Source of the DNA: Vulcanimicrobiota bacterium
GTDB lineage: Bacteria > Vulcanimicrobiota > Vulcanimicrobiia > Eremiobacterales > Eremiobacteraceae
Reading direction: 5' to 3'
DNA length: 9,363 nucleotides
Assembly (NCBI GenBank): GCA_019232725.1
Contig: JAFANK010000217.1
Span: forward strand, 1 to 9,363
Both the position numbers and the translations under genes were made by a program. How positions within the stretch are numbered: the first letter of the stretch is position 1; each line of letters opens with the position of its first letter. The notes under the pieces were generated by a model, which was not told the origin of the DNA, searched no databases, and saw only the letters and a program-made list of their open reading frames with translations. This document shows positions 1-6,444 of the stretch, in pieces.

Positions 1-2117
1 TCGGGCAGGATCTGGAGATCGCGCGCGAGACCGCAGTCGTCGAGAACAGCTCGCGCGCGCTCAACCTCCTGCTCGAGACCGCCCGTGCGCTTTCGAGCGG
101 CCTCGACCTCGCCGATCTGTTCGCCAAATTCCACTCGCTTGTCGGGCGGGTCATGGACGCGTCGCTCTTCGTCGCCGCGCTGTTGACGCCAGACGGGGAT
201 CAACTCGAGATCGAATACAGCGCGGAGTTCGGCCGGCGATCAGTGGAACGCGTCCGCTTGCCGCTGACCACCGTGTCGGGCGAGGTCTTGCGCTCCGGTC
301 GTCCGGTCATCATCCATCGGCCAGAGGATTGGAACGCGTATCGATCCGTCACGCTCGGCGAAGCGCAGGAACCGGCATCGGCATTGATCGTGCCGATGAA
401 GCTGGGCGACCGGGTCGTCGGCGTGTTATCGGTGCAGAGTCCTCGCGCGAATTCTTACTCGCAGACCGATTGCGATCTGCTCACCGCCATTTCTGAACAG
501 GCGGCCGTGGCGGTCGAGAATCTCAAGAACCTGCGTGCCAGCACGCAGCGCGCTGCCGATCTCAACCTGCTCGTCGAAGTGGCGAGCGCAGTTTCGTCCG
601 AGCTGGACCTGCACCGCGTCTTTGCCAAGATCCATGAACAGGTCAAACGCGTGATCGATGCACCGCTGTTCTTTGTCGCGCTGCGCGCGGGAGAAAGCGA
701 GAACGTCACGCTCGAGTACTTGGTTGAAGGCGAACGGATCTTCCCGCCGGCCGAACACAGCCTGCGTGGCACGATCGTCGGCCGGGTGATCGAAACGAGT
801 AAGCCGGTGCTCGTACGCAATACGCAAGAGCGCGACCGTTTGACCACTAAACGCATCGGCGAGGGCCCGACCACGGTGCAATCGATCGTCGCGGTCCCGA
901 TGAACGTGGGCGGCAAGACCATCGGCGCGATTTCGACCCAGTCGTACGAGGCAGACGCCTACGATGAGCGCCACCTCAAACTGCTCTCTGCCATCGCCGA
1001 GCAATCGGCGGTCGCGGTGCAGAACGCTAAGCTCTACGAGCGCGCCAAAGAGCTCGCCGAAAACGATGCCCTGACCGGTCTGCCTCACCAGCGCTCGGTG
1101 CAAGAGCGCCTGGCGTATGAGGTCAAGCGTTCCCGGCGCAGCAGTTCCCGGCTGGCCCTGCTCATGATGGACATCGATAAGTTCAAGGCCTTTAACGACA
1201 CCTACGGGCATCCCGTCGGCGATCGCGTGCTCAAAGAAGTCGCGGCCGTGCTGCGCCGCGTCGCTCGAGAGACAGACGTCATCGGCCGCTACGGCGGCGA
1301 TGAGTTCTGCGCGATCTTGCCCGAGACCGATCGCGAGTCCGCATGGCGTTTCGCCGAACGTCTGGAAGCAGAGGTCGCGCGCGAACCGTTCCAAATCGAT
1401 GAGCGGCAGTCGATTCCAATCCGGCTCTCCATCGGCATCGCCGTCTATCCCGATGAATGCGAAGGACGAGACGATCTGATCGGCGTCGCAGACGCGGCGC
1501 TCTACGCCGCCAAGCGCGGCGAAGCGCAACGGGCGATGAAATCAGAAGACCTCATGGCCACGCTCGAGGGTGACCTCAAGCCCTTCGCTGCGTATATCGC
1601 CGCTCTTGCCAACTCTAGCCGCACCAAACGCGATCAGCTCATCAAAGTCAATAAGCTTGCGTCGCGATATGCGAAGGCCGTTGAGCTCGACGACCATCAG
1701 CGGCACGTGCTCTTGTGCTCGGCGGCGCTCTTAGACATCGGCGAGCTGGCCATCCCCGGGCTCATCTTGAGCAAGCCGGGCAAGCTGGAAAAAGAAGACT
1801 ACGAGATCATCAAACGCCACGCCGAGCTCGGCTACGAGATGCTCAAGGGGCTCAAAGACTGCGATGCGATCGCCATGGTCGTGCGCCACCATCAGGAACG
1901 CTACGACGGCGCAGGTTACCCGCACGGGCTCGCGGGCGACGACATTCCGCTGCTCTCACGGATTCTTTCCGTGCTGGAGGCATACGCCGCCATGACGAGT
2001 GATCGTCCCTATCGGCGCGCCATGTCGCATGAGGAAGCGGTGACCGAGTTGCGCAAGAGCGCAGGCACGCAGTTCGAACCAAAAATCGTCGAGCGGTTCT
2101 TGACGCTGGAACTGTAG
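1..2117 (+). CDS. GAF-GAF-GGDEF-degenerate HD-GYP signalling protein (5' partial)
   Basis: Probable diguanylate cyclase that makes cyclic-di-GMP in the cytoplasm under control of GAF sensor domains. The frame is open from base 3 with no in-frame start before ATG 153. That ATG lies inside the first GAF domain, so the real start is upstream. Two GAF domains cover about 100-535 and 600-1040, each ending in a QAAVAVEN-type helix. The GGDEF domain (about 1060-1540) has DALTGL, the metal-binding MMDIDKFK segment, an intact GGDEF motif (1293-1307) and an RETD product-inhibition I-site five residues before it. The C-terminal part (about 1590-2110) resembles HD-GYP: GYP (1914-1922), DRPYR and KPGKL are present. 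The HD motif reads LLDIGE (1728-1745), so its His is lost, and other metal ligands are changed. I infer active synthesis and a non-catalytic HD-GYP-like domain. The protein is soluble in the part seen. Confidence 0.93.
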   Translation, partial: GQDLEIARETAVVENSSRALNLLLETARALSSGLDLADLFAKFHSLVGRVMDASLFVAALLTPDGDQLEIEYSAEFGRRSVERVRLPLTTVSGEVLRSGRPVIIHRPEDWNAYRSVTLGEAQEPASALIVPMKLGDRVVGVLSVQSPRANSYSQTDCDLLTAISEQAAVAVENLKNLRASTQRAADLNLLVEVASAVSSELDLHRVFAKIHEQVKRVIDAPLFFVALRAGESENVTLEYLVEGERIFPPAEHSLRGTIVGRVIETSKPVLVRNTQERDRLTTKRIGEGPTTVQSIVAVPMNVGGKTIGAISTQSYEADAYDERHLKLLSAIAEQSAVAVQNAKLYERAKELAENDALTGLPHQRSVQERLAYEVKRSRRSSSRLALLMMDIDKFKAFNDTYGHPVGDRVLKEVAAVLRRVARETDVIGRYGGDEFCAILPETDRESAWRFAERLEAEVAREPFQIDERQSIPIRLSIGIAVYPDECEGRDDLIGVADAALYAAKRGEAQRAMKSEDLMATLEGDLKPFAAYIAALANSSRTKRDQLIKVNKLASRYAKAVELDDHQRHVLLCSAALLDIGELAIPGLILSKPGKLEKEDYEIIKRHAELGYEMLKGLKDCDAIAMVVRHHQERYDGAGYPHGLAGDDIPLLSRILSVLEAYAAMTSDRPYRRAMSHEEAVTELRKSAGTQFEPKIVERFLTLEL

Positions 2118-2141
2118 CGGCCGGCGCCAGAGCGCCGGCCG
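2118..2141. terminator. GC-rich hairpin between convergent genes, probable terminator
   Basis: A perfect 10-bp stem (CGGCCGGCGC / GCGCCGGCCG) with a 4-nt loop begins directly after the TAG of the GGDEF gene. A T-rich run (TTTAGTTTTT, 2149-2158) follows on the plus strand after about 7 nt, which is farther than in a classic intrinsic terminator. The opposite strand has no T-tract after the stem. It lies between two converging genes, so it may end transcription from the left and block read-through from the right. Confidence 0.6.
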
Positions 2142-2149
2142 TACACCGT

Positions 2150-2314
2150 TTAGTTTTTGCTCGGTTCGCGGACGGGCTTCAGCTTGACGAGCGCGAGCGC
2201 GAAGTGGGCACCGATATCTTTGCGCACGAGATAGCCGTCAGGGATCCGGTCGAAGACCGCAAAGCCCTCGGCTTGCGCCTTTTCCAAACTGTCGAATACG
2301 CGAATGCCGTTCAT
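2150..2314 (-). CDS. Small conserved-looking hypothetical protein, 54 aa
   Basis: A short ORF from ATG (2314-2312) to TAA (2152-2150), starting MNGIRVFDSLEKAQAEGF and ending KPVREPSKN. I do not recognise a named family. It has a mixed hydrophobic and charged pattern (VFDSLEKA, then FDRIPDGYLVRK, then a hydrophobic ALALVKL strand) that looks like a small folded domain, with no signal peptide, membrane segment or Cys. The start lies 8 nt after the stop of the STAS gene on the same strand and has no good Shine-Dalgarno of its own. Translation is therefore probably coupled to the STAS gene. The ORF ends just before the hairpin at 2118-2141. Support is the tight spacing, coding-like composition and full use of the gap; function is unknown. 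Confidence 0.6.
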   Translation of the reverse strand: MNGIRVFDSLEKAQAEGFAVFDRIPDGYLVRKDIGAHFALALVKLKPVREPSKN

Positions 2315-2322
2315 GGGACTGC

Positions 2323-2709
2323 CTAGGAGGCCAATGCCCCCGCTGTCGCCTGCTCGATTGCGTGGCGAGCATCGCTCAAGCGATCGACCACAGCGAACAT
2401 CCTGCTCACGCCCGTGAAGTCCATCAGCCTGCGCACGGCTGGGTTCGCGCAGACCACATACGAGGTTGCGCCGGCATCGTCAAGCTTCTTCAGGCCTGAG
2501 ATGAGCGACCCGAAGCCCGAGGAGTCGACGCTTTGCGTTTGCGACATGTCGACGATGACCGATGCCGGGTGCCGTTGCGCGAGGCGTGTGACGGAGCGCG
2601 CAAAGCGTCGCGCGCCGGTGACGTCGAACGACGCACCGATGGCGATGGTCTCCGGTTGCGCAAGAGCGCTGCGCCGGAGTGGAATGGTTCTGAGTTTCAT
2701 GTCTGTCAT
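2323..2709 (-). CDS. STAS-domain protein, anti-sigma factor antagonist-like
   Basis: A 128-residue single STAS domain of the SpoIIAA/RsbV type. Family members bind an anti-sigma kinase and free a sigma factor, and are switched off by phosphorylation of a Ser. The domain has a strand VIVDMSQ followed by VDSSGFGSLISGLKKL. In the DSSG motif (residues 62-65), Ser64 aligns with the phosphorylated Ser58 of Bacillus SpoIIAA. The start at ATG 2709 is preferred because AAGGAGG lies 12 nt upstream (2728-2722); a second ATG three codons later (2700) is possible. No anti-sigma kinase or sigma gene is in the window, so its partner is unknown. A neighbouring c-di-GMP gene faces it. The 54-aa ORF follows 8 nt downstream, probably on the same transcript. 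It could instead be a STAS regulator of another kind. Confidence 0.85.
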   Translation of the reverse strand: MTDMKLRTIPLRRSALAQPETIAIGASFDVTGARRFARSVTRLAQRHPASVIVDMSQTQSVDSSGFGSLISGLKKLDDAGATSYVVCANPAVRRLMDFTGVSRMFAVVDRLSDARHAIEQATAGALAS

Positions 2710-2721
2710 GGCCGCGGACGG

Positions 2722-2728
2722 CCTCCTT
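2722..2728 (-). promoter_or_regulatory. Shine-Dalgarno of the STAS gene
   Basis: AAGGAGG on the minus strand, 12 nt before ATG 2709. It is the strongest ribosome-binding site in the left half and favours that start over the ATG at 2700, which would be 21 nt away. Confidence 0.7.
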
Positions 2729-2843
2729 GTGTTCTACCCTTATGTACGTTCCAGCGTTGCAAAGGTGACGGATTGTTGCCGTCGCCGCCGACATGCCGGT
2801 GTGTCGTTTGTCTCATGCGAGGCGACGAATGCGGTACAGCTAC

Positions 2844-2861
2844 CCAAACGACCGTGTTTGG
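2844..2861. promoter_or_regulatory. Inverted repeat CCAAAC-N6-GTTTGG, possible operator
   Basis: Two perfect 6-bp arms separated by 6 nt, about 135 nt upstream of the STAS start. It has a size and spacing suited to a dimeric regulator. No protein can be assigned, and a repeat this short can occur by chance. Confidence 0.25.
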
Positions 2862-2965
2862 CGCCGTTCCCGCTACCGTTCGAGATAGAAACGTCGGCGT
2901 GCTTGTATTATTGCACCCGATCGGTTAAATTATGGTGAACTTTTGGCAGTTGTGCGTGAGAGAAA

Positions 2966-3373
2966 CTAAGTGATTTTCAAGAAACTCTCAGCGGCAGTCG
3001 TGGTCGGCTGCGCTTTGCGGTAATTGCCGATCGTGATGCGCAACGCTTCGAGCACGCGCTCCGGATAATCTCGCTTTCTCTCAGGATACCCACCAAGAAA
3101 ATCTTCTATTTCTTTCGTGGTCAGCTGCTCGGCCTCGCTCACCGTCTTGCCCTTGACGAGCGACGTGACGATGGCACAGGTGGCCACGCCAAAACCGCAG
3201 CCGGTCGTGAAATAGCTGATATCCTCAATCCGCTCGTCAGGCGCTACCTTAAGGTAGAAGGTGTACATGTCGCCACACGAATCGGAGAAATACTCGCCCG
3301 TCGCCGTCGGCTGCTCCATCTGGGCGAACCCATGGCGGTTGGTGACGAGCTCTTGGAACTTGGGAAAATCCAT
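2966..3373 (-). CDS. IscU/NifU N-domain-like iron-sulfur scaffold protein with altered ligands
   Basis: A 135-residue protein resembling the NifU-N/IscU fold that assembles or carries Fe-S clusters. SCGD (Cys33, Asp35) matches the IscU ACGD motif. TTGCGFGVATC (Cys59, Cys66) matches the second ligand region, followed by VKGKTVSEA and the EIEDFLGGYPERK segment typical of the family. The third canonical Cys (IscU HCSILAEDAI region) aligns with Tyr103 (DYPERVLEAL), and the preceding His is also missing. Cys66 stands where IscU has Ser. There is no SufU-type insertion. The gene starts at ATG 3373, sharing one base with the TGA of sufR, so the two are translationally coupled. I infer a cluster- or iron-handling role tied to SufR rather than a standard scaffold. 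It is distinct from the sufU at the right end. Confidence 0.8.
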   Translation of the reverse strand: MDFPKFQELVTNRHGFAQMEQPTATGEYFSDSCGDMYTFYLKVAPDERIEDISYFTTGCGFGVATCAIVTSLVKGKTVSEAEQLTTKEIEDFLGGYPERKRDYPERVLEALRITIGNYRKAQPTTTAAESFLKIT

Positions 3374-4056
3374 CAGCGCTCCCCTGTCAGCACGGCGACC
3401 TGACCGCTTTTCTGCGCAGCCGGCCCCGGGTTGAAACTAAACTCAAATTCACAACGGTCATCGCCATGCGAGATCGACTTGACCTGCCGCGGTTGCTCCG
3501 GCAGCACTTCACCCATGAGCGTGTGCACCATGGTGCAGATCTCGGGATGCGATGCGACCGTATCCCGGAAGGGACAATTGAATTCGCGGAACGCGAAGCC
3601 GGTCGGCGTCTTCTCGTATTCAACGACGACGCCGCGCTCGCGCAAGAAACGTGCCAGCTCGGCAACCCGATCGGGGAAATCCTTGCCGTCGAAGCGGGCT
3701 GCATGCCGGCGGGCCGAACGGCGGCCGATATTGGCGAAGAGCTCTTGCAACTTGTTCGCGCCGCCCTCGCGGTGCAGCTCATCCAACAACACGTTGAGCA
3801 GCAACGGGTAGCGCTGCGGGAAGAGTCGCTCGCCTTCACTCGTAAGGAAGTAGACAAGCGTGGGCTTCGTGCGCCCGATGCGCTCGGCGCGCTCGCTGAC
3901 GAGACCATCCCGCTGCAGGCGCGCGAGATGCTGACGGATGGCATTGGCCGTGACGCCATGCTCGTCGGCCAGCGCAGCCGCGGTTCGGGTGTGGTGCCGT
4001 TTGAGCGACTCGACGATGCGCCCGCGAGTGGTCTGGAAGAAGCTTGGTTCTCTCAT
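3373..4056 (-). CDS. sufR: SufR-like Fe-S-sensing transcriptional repressor
   Basis: A 227-residue winged-helix regulator of the SufR type, which represses suf operons when it carries an Fe-S cluster. The N-terminus (QTTRGRIVESLKR, then VTANAIRQHLARLQRDGLV, residues 10-72) is the DNA-binding domain. The C-terminal half has Cys161 in FNCPF, Cys174 in PEICTM and Cys202 in DDRCEFEF, giving C-X12-C-X27-C. Cyanobacterial SufR has C-X12-C-X13-C-X14-C, so one Cys is absent here; as I recall, actinobacterial SufR proteins also lack it. I chose ATG 4056 because homologues begin just before the QTTRGRIV segment. A longer frame from TTG 4143 would start on the promoter -35 box. The gene is divergent from sufC and overlaps the scaffold gene downstream by one base. 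It probably represses both units. Confidence 0.88.
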   Translation of the reverse strand: MREPSFFQTTRGRIVESLKRHHTRTAAALADEHGVTANAIRQHLARLQRDGLVSERAERIGRTKPTLVYFLTSEGERLFPQRYPLLLNVLLDELHREGGANKLQELFANIGRRSARRHAARFDGKDFPDRVAELARFLRERGVVVEYEKTPTGFAFREFNCPFRDTVASHPEICTMVHTLMGEVLPEQPRQVKSISHGDDRCEFEFSFNPGPAAQKSGQVAVLTGER

Positions 4057-4104
4057 CAGCGTGCCAATAGTTTGCCTGGCGGAACGGACGAGTTCCGGCG
4101 AGGG

Positions 4105-4114
4105 TGGTATACCA
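4105..4114. promoter_or_regulatory. 10-bp palindrome TGGTATACCA at the predicted sufR transcription start
   Basis: A perfect 10-bp palindrome immediately after the sufR -10 box, covering the expected start of transcription. It could be a second regulator site acting on sufR alone, or chance symmetry. Confidence 0.35.
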
Positions 4115-4143
4115 AGTATATAGAATGTAGCATAGATTTTCAA
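4115..4143 (-). promoter_or_regulatory. sufR promoter, TTGAAA-17-TATACT
   Basis: On the minus strand, TTGAAA (4143-4138) and TATACT (4120-4115) are separated by exactly 17 nt, a near-consensus housekeeping promoter. Transcription would start near 4108, giving a leader of about 50 nt before ATG 4056. The -35 box overlaps the inverted repeat at 4140-4155. Confidence 0.7.
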
Positions 4144-4155
4144 GACTTATCTTGA
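4140..4155. promoter_or_regulatory. Candidate SufR operator, TCAAGA-N4-TCTTGA
   Basis: A perfect inverted repeat with 6-bp arms and a 4-nt centre, which contains CAAG-N6-CTTG. Cyanobacterial SufR binds CAAC-N6-GTTG, so the arm size and spacing match. The repeat overlaps the sufR -35 box (4138-4143) and the sufC -35 box (4152-4157), so one bound dimer could block both promoters. The match is by eye; the assignment to SufR is inference from position. Confidence 0.6.
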
Positions 4156-4181
4156 CTATTGTCCGTGAAGGGCCGTAAAAT
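4152..4181 (+). promoter_or_regulatory. suf operon promoter, TTGACT-18-TAAAAT
   Basis: TTGACT (4152-4157) and TAAAAT (4176-4181), 18 nt apart, differ from consensus at one base each. Transcription would start near 4188, leaving a leader of about 77 nt before the sufC start. The -35 box overlaps the inverted repeat at 4140-4155. Confidence 0.65.
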
Positions 4182-4224
4182 CGAGGCAGAACGCAGGCCG
4201 CCAATCCTGGCCGGCCGCCGCAAT

Positions 4225-4248
4225 TGCGGGCCGTTCGCCGGGCCCGCA
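4225..4248 (+). promoter_or_regulatory. Leader hairpin just upstream of the sufC ribosome-binding site
   Basis: A perfect 8-bp stem (TGCGGGCC / GGCCCGCA) with an 8-nt loop, ending 4 nt before the sufC Shine-Dalgarno GAAAGGA (4253-4259). No T-run follows, so it is not an intrinsic terminator. It may stabilise the mRNA or affect ribosome access. Confidence 0.4.
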
Positions 4249-4264
4249 TTTCGAAAGGATCAAC

Positions 4265-5026
4265 GTGGCTGACCATCTCCTTCACATCACCGATCTGCAC
4301 GTTAGCGTCGCCGGCAACGAGATCATCCGCGGCCTGGATCTAACCGTGAACCGTGGCAGCGTCCACGCGCTCATGGGGCCGAACGGTTCCGGAAAAAGTA
4401 CGCTGTCGCTCGCGCTCATGGGTCATCCGAAATACACGATCACCAAGGGCGATATCAAATTCAAAGGCCAAAGCATTGTGGAGCTGTCACCGGACGAACG
4501 TGCGCGCCTGGGTATGTTCTTGGGTTTCCAATACCCATCGGCTGTGCCCGGGGTCTCGGTGGCCAACTTCCTGCGCAACGCGCTCATGGCCCATCACAAA
4601 GGGTCGTCCCCGTTGACGCCGGCGAAGTTCAAGCAGCTGCTGGACAACGGTATTCGCAAACTGAAGATGGATCCGGCGGTGCTTGCCCGGTATGTCAATG
4701 ATGGGTTCTCGGGCGGCGAGAAGAAGCGGCTGGAGATCCTGCAGGCGCTCGTGCTCGAGCCCGATCTCGAGATCCTCGATGAGACAGACTCCGGCTTGGA
4801 CATCGACGCGCTGCGCATCATCGCTGAGGGCATCGAGGCCCAGCGCACGGGTGAGCGCGCCATCTTGCTCATCACGCACTATCAACGCATTCTGAATTAT
4901 CTGAAGCCCGACGTCGTGCACGTCATGGTGCGCGGCAAGATCGTCCGGGAAGGTGGCCCAGAGCTCGCCGCAGAGCTTGAGGCCAAGGGGTACGACCCGC
5001 TTATCAAAGAGCTTGTGGAGGCCTGA
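4265..5026 (+). CDS. sufC: SufC, ATPase of the SufBCD cluster assembly complex
   Basis: A 253-residue soluble ABC-type ATPase. It hydrolyses ATP to drive conformational change of the SufB-SufD pair during Fe-S cluster assembly. Walker [10 protein letters not shown] is at residues 38-46, the signature FSGGEKKR at 148-155, Walker B with Asp172 and Glu173 in the SufC-typical [14 protein letters not shown], and the H-loop His205 in [10 protein letters not shown]. Length is usual for SufC. The start is GTG 4265, supported by GAAAGGA ending 5 nt before it and by the family N-terminus ([13 protein letters not shown]). It is the first gene of the operon; the stop is 4 nt before sufB. No membrane partner is needed or seen, which separates it from transport ATPases. 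Confidence 0.97.
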   Translation: MADHLLHITDLHVSVAGNEIIRGLDLTVNRGSVHALMGPNGSGKSTLSLALMGHPKYTITKGDIKFKGQSIVELSPDERARLGMFLGFQYPSAVPGVSVANFLRNALMAHHKGSSPLTPAKFKQLLDNGIRKLKMDPAVLARYVNDGFSGGEKKRLEILQALVLEPDLEILDETDSGLDIDALRIIAEGIEAQRTGERAILLITHYQRILNYLKPDVVHVMVRGKIVREGGPELAAELEAKGYDPLIKELVEA

Positions 5027-5030
5027 CAGC

Positions 5031-6443
5031 ATGGCAACGCAACAAAAAACGCTCGTCGACAAAGAGTATAAATACGGTTTTCGCGACGAGAACGTCGCCT
5101 ACACGTTCAAGGCGCGCAAAGGCATCGATCACGAGATCGTCGAGCAGATCTCGCAGATGAAGAACGAGCCGCAGTGGATGCGCGATTTCCGCCACCGCTC
5201 GCTCGACATCTTCATGGCCAAGCCGATGCCGGCGTGGGCGAACCTCGAGCTGCTCGGCCAGATCGATTTCAACGACATCTACTATTATATGCGCGCGTCT
5301 GATGTGGTCGGCAAGACCTGGGACGAAGTGCCTGAGGAGATCAAGCGAACCTATGACCGTCTCGGTGTCCCCGAGGCCGAGCGCAAGTTCCTGGGCGGCG
5401 TGACCGCGCAATACGATTCCGAAGTCGTCTATCACAGCATCCGTACCGACTTGGAAGCCAAGGGCGTGCTGTTCTCCGATATGGACACCGGCTTGCGCGA
5501 GCACGAGGACATCGTGCGCGAGCACTTCGCGACAGTCATTCCGCCCGCCGACAACAAGTTCTCCGCGCTCAACTCGGCCGTGTGGTCGGGCGGCTCGTTC
5601 ATCTGGGTGCCGCCGGGCGTGCGCGTGGATGTCCCGTTGCAGGCGTACTTCCGCATCAACGCCGAGAGCATGGGCCAATTCGAGCGCACCCTCATCATCG
5701 CCGAGCCGGGCTCGTTCGTGCACTATATCGAGGGGTGCACGGCGCCGACATACTCGAGCAATTCGCTGCACTCGGCCGTGGTCGAGCTCATCGCCAAAGA
5801 AGGCGCGCACATCCGCTACACGACCATCCAGAACTGGTATAAGAACATCTATAATCTCGTGACGAAGCGCGCGCTAGCGCACAAGAACGCCCACGTCGAG
5901 TGGGTGGACGGCAACATCGGCTCGCGGCTCACGATGAAGTATCCATCGGTGTACATGGTGGGCGAAGGCGCGCGCGGCGATGTGCTCTCCATAGCGTATG
6001 CGAGCGAGGGCCAGCATCAAGACGCCGGGTCGAAGATGGTGCACGCCGCACCCAACACGACCTCGATCATCACGAGCAAGTCGGTGAGCAAGGGCGGTGG
6101 GCGCACGAGCTATCGCGGCTTGGTCAAAGTCTACGACGGCTGTGAGGGCGTCAAGTCCAACGTGCGCTGCGACGCACTGCTCATGGATCCGGAATCCCGC
6201 TCAGACACCTATCCGACGATGGAGATCGACGCCAAAGACGTGCGCATCGAGCACGAGGCGACCGTCTCCAAGGTGGGCGAAGAGCAGCTCTTCTACGTCA
6301 TGAGCCGCGGACTGTCCGAGGTCGAGGCCACGACGATGATCGTCAACGGCTTCTTCGAGCCCTTCGTCAAGGAACTGCCAATGGAGTACGCGGTCGAACT
6401 CAATCGGCTCATCGCGCTCGAGATGGAAGGCTCGGTCGGCTAA
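5031..6443 (+). CDS. sufB: SufB, scaffold subunit of the SufBCD complex
   Basis: A 470-residue beta-helix protein on which the cluster is built, together with SufC and SufD. The family core is clear: [20 protein letters not shown], then [18 protein letters not shown], the [16 protein letters not shown] segment and the C-terminal [18 protein letters not shown]. Cys380 in RCDALLMD aligns with Escherichia coli SufB Cys405, the proposed site for accepting sulfur and building the cluster, and the conserved Glu in IEHEAT is present. The start is ATG 5031, with GGAGG (5017-5021) 9 nt upstream inside the end of sufC; a frame extending to 4953 would overlap sufC. Only 1 nt separates its stop from sufD. 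Nothing is truncated. Confidence 0.97.
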   Translation: MATQQKTLVDKEYKYGFRDENVAYTFKARKGIDHEIVEQISQMKNEPQWMRDFRHRSLDIFMAKPMPAWANLELLGQIDFNDIYYYMRASDVVGKTWDEVPEEIKRTYDRLGVPEAERKFLGGVTAQYDSEVVYHSIRTDLEAKGVLFSDMDTGLREHEDIVREHFATVIPPADNKFSALNSAVWSGGSFIWVPPGVRVDVPLQAYFRINAESMGQFERTLIIAEPGSFVHYIEGCTAPTYSSNSLHSAVVELIAKEGAHIRYTTIQNWYKNIYNLVTKRALAHKNAHVEWVDGNIGSRLTMKYPSVYMVGEGARGDVLSIAYASEGQHQDAGSKMVHAAPNTTSIITSKSVSKGGGRTSYRGLVKVYDGCEGVKSNVRCDALLMDPESRSDTYPTMEIDAKDVRIEHEATVSKVGEEQLFYVMSRGLSEVEATTMIVNGFFEPFVKELPMEYAVELNRLIALEMEGSVG

Positions 6444-6444
6444 A

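Larger units (their letters stand above)
2710..2965. other. Intergenic region upstream of the STAS gene and downstream of the minus-strand scaffold gene
   Basis: 256 nt with no convincing gene. The plus-strand frames here run antisense through the STAS gene and have no family features. It holds the STAS Shine-Dalgarno, a 6-bp inverted repeat CCAAAC-N6-GTTTGG (2844-2861), and an AT-richer patch around 2900-2985 that differs from the GC-rich surroundings. The STAS promoter should lie here, but I see no clear -35/-10 pair. No clear terminator follows the scaffold gene. Confidence 0.5.

Noticed and set aside
426..1529. Long minus-strand ORF (367 aa) antisense to the GAF/GGDEF gene
   Set aside because: It has no recognisable domain, and its composition is that of the antisense of a GC-rich gene. 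The plus strand encodes clear GAF and GGDEF domains over the same bases.
2903..2931. Promoter-like TTGTAT-17-TAAATT on the plus strand
   Set aside because: No plus-strand gene follows; it would transcribe antisense into the scaffold gene and sufR. It may only reflect the AT-rich patch.
2414..2938. Plus-strand ORFs across the STAS gene and its upstream gap
   Set aside because: They run antisense through the STAS gene, lack ribosome-binding sites and contain no recognisable motif.
2951..2965. Possible terminator after the minus-strand scaffold gene
   Set aside because: Only weak 4-bp pairing could be found and there is no stable GC stem followed by a T-run.
2972..2982. GATTTTCAAGA at the end of the scaffold gene, identical to 4135-4145 at the suf operator
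   Set aside because: The 11-bp match covers only one arm of the operator, lies in coding sequence and lacks the second arm. It is probably chance.
4057..4143. 29-residue N-terminal extension of SufR from TTG 4143
   Set aside because: The TTG is the first half of the TTGAAA -35 box. The extension would include the -10 box, and it does not look like the family N-terminus.
3466..4155. Plus-strand ORF (229 aa) antisense to sufR
   Set aside because: The minus-strand frame has clear SufR domains and Cys motifs. The plus frame has no family features and would run across the divergent promoters.
4953..5030. 26-residue N-terminal extension of SufB overlapping sufC
   Set aside because: It is out of frame inside sufC. 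ATG 5031 has a well-placed GGAGG and a normal SufB N-terminus.
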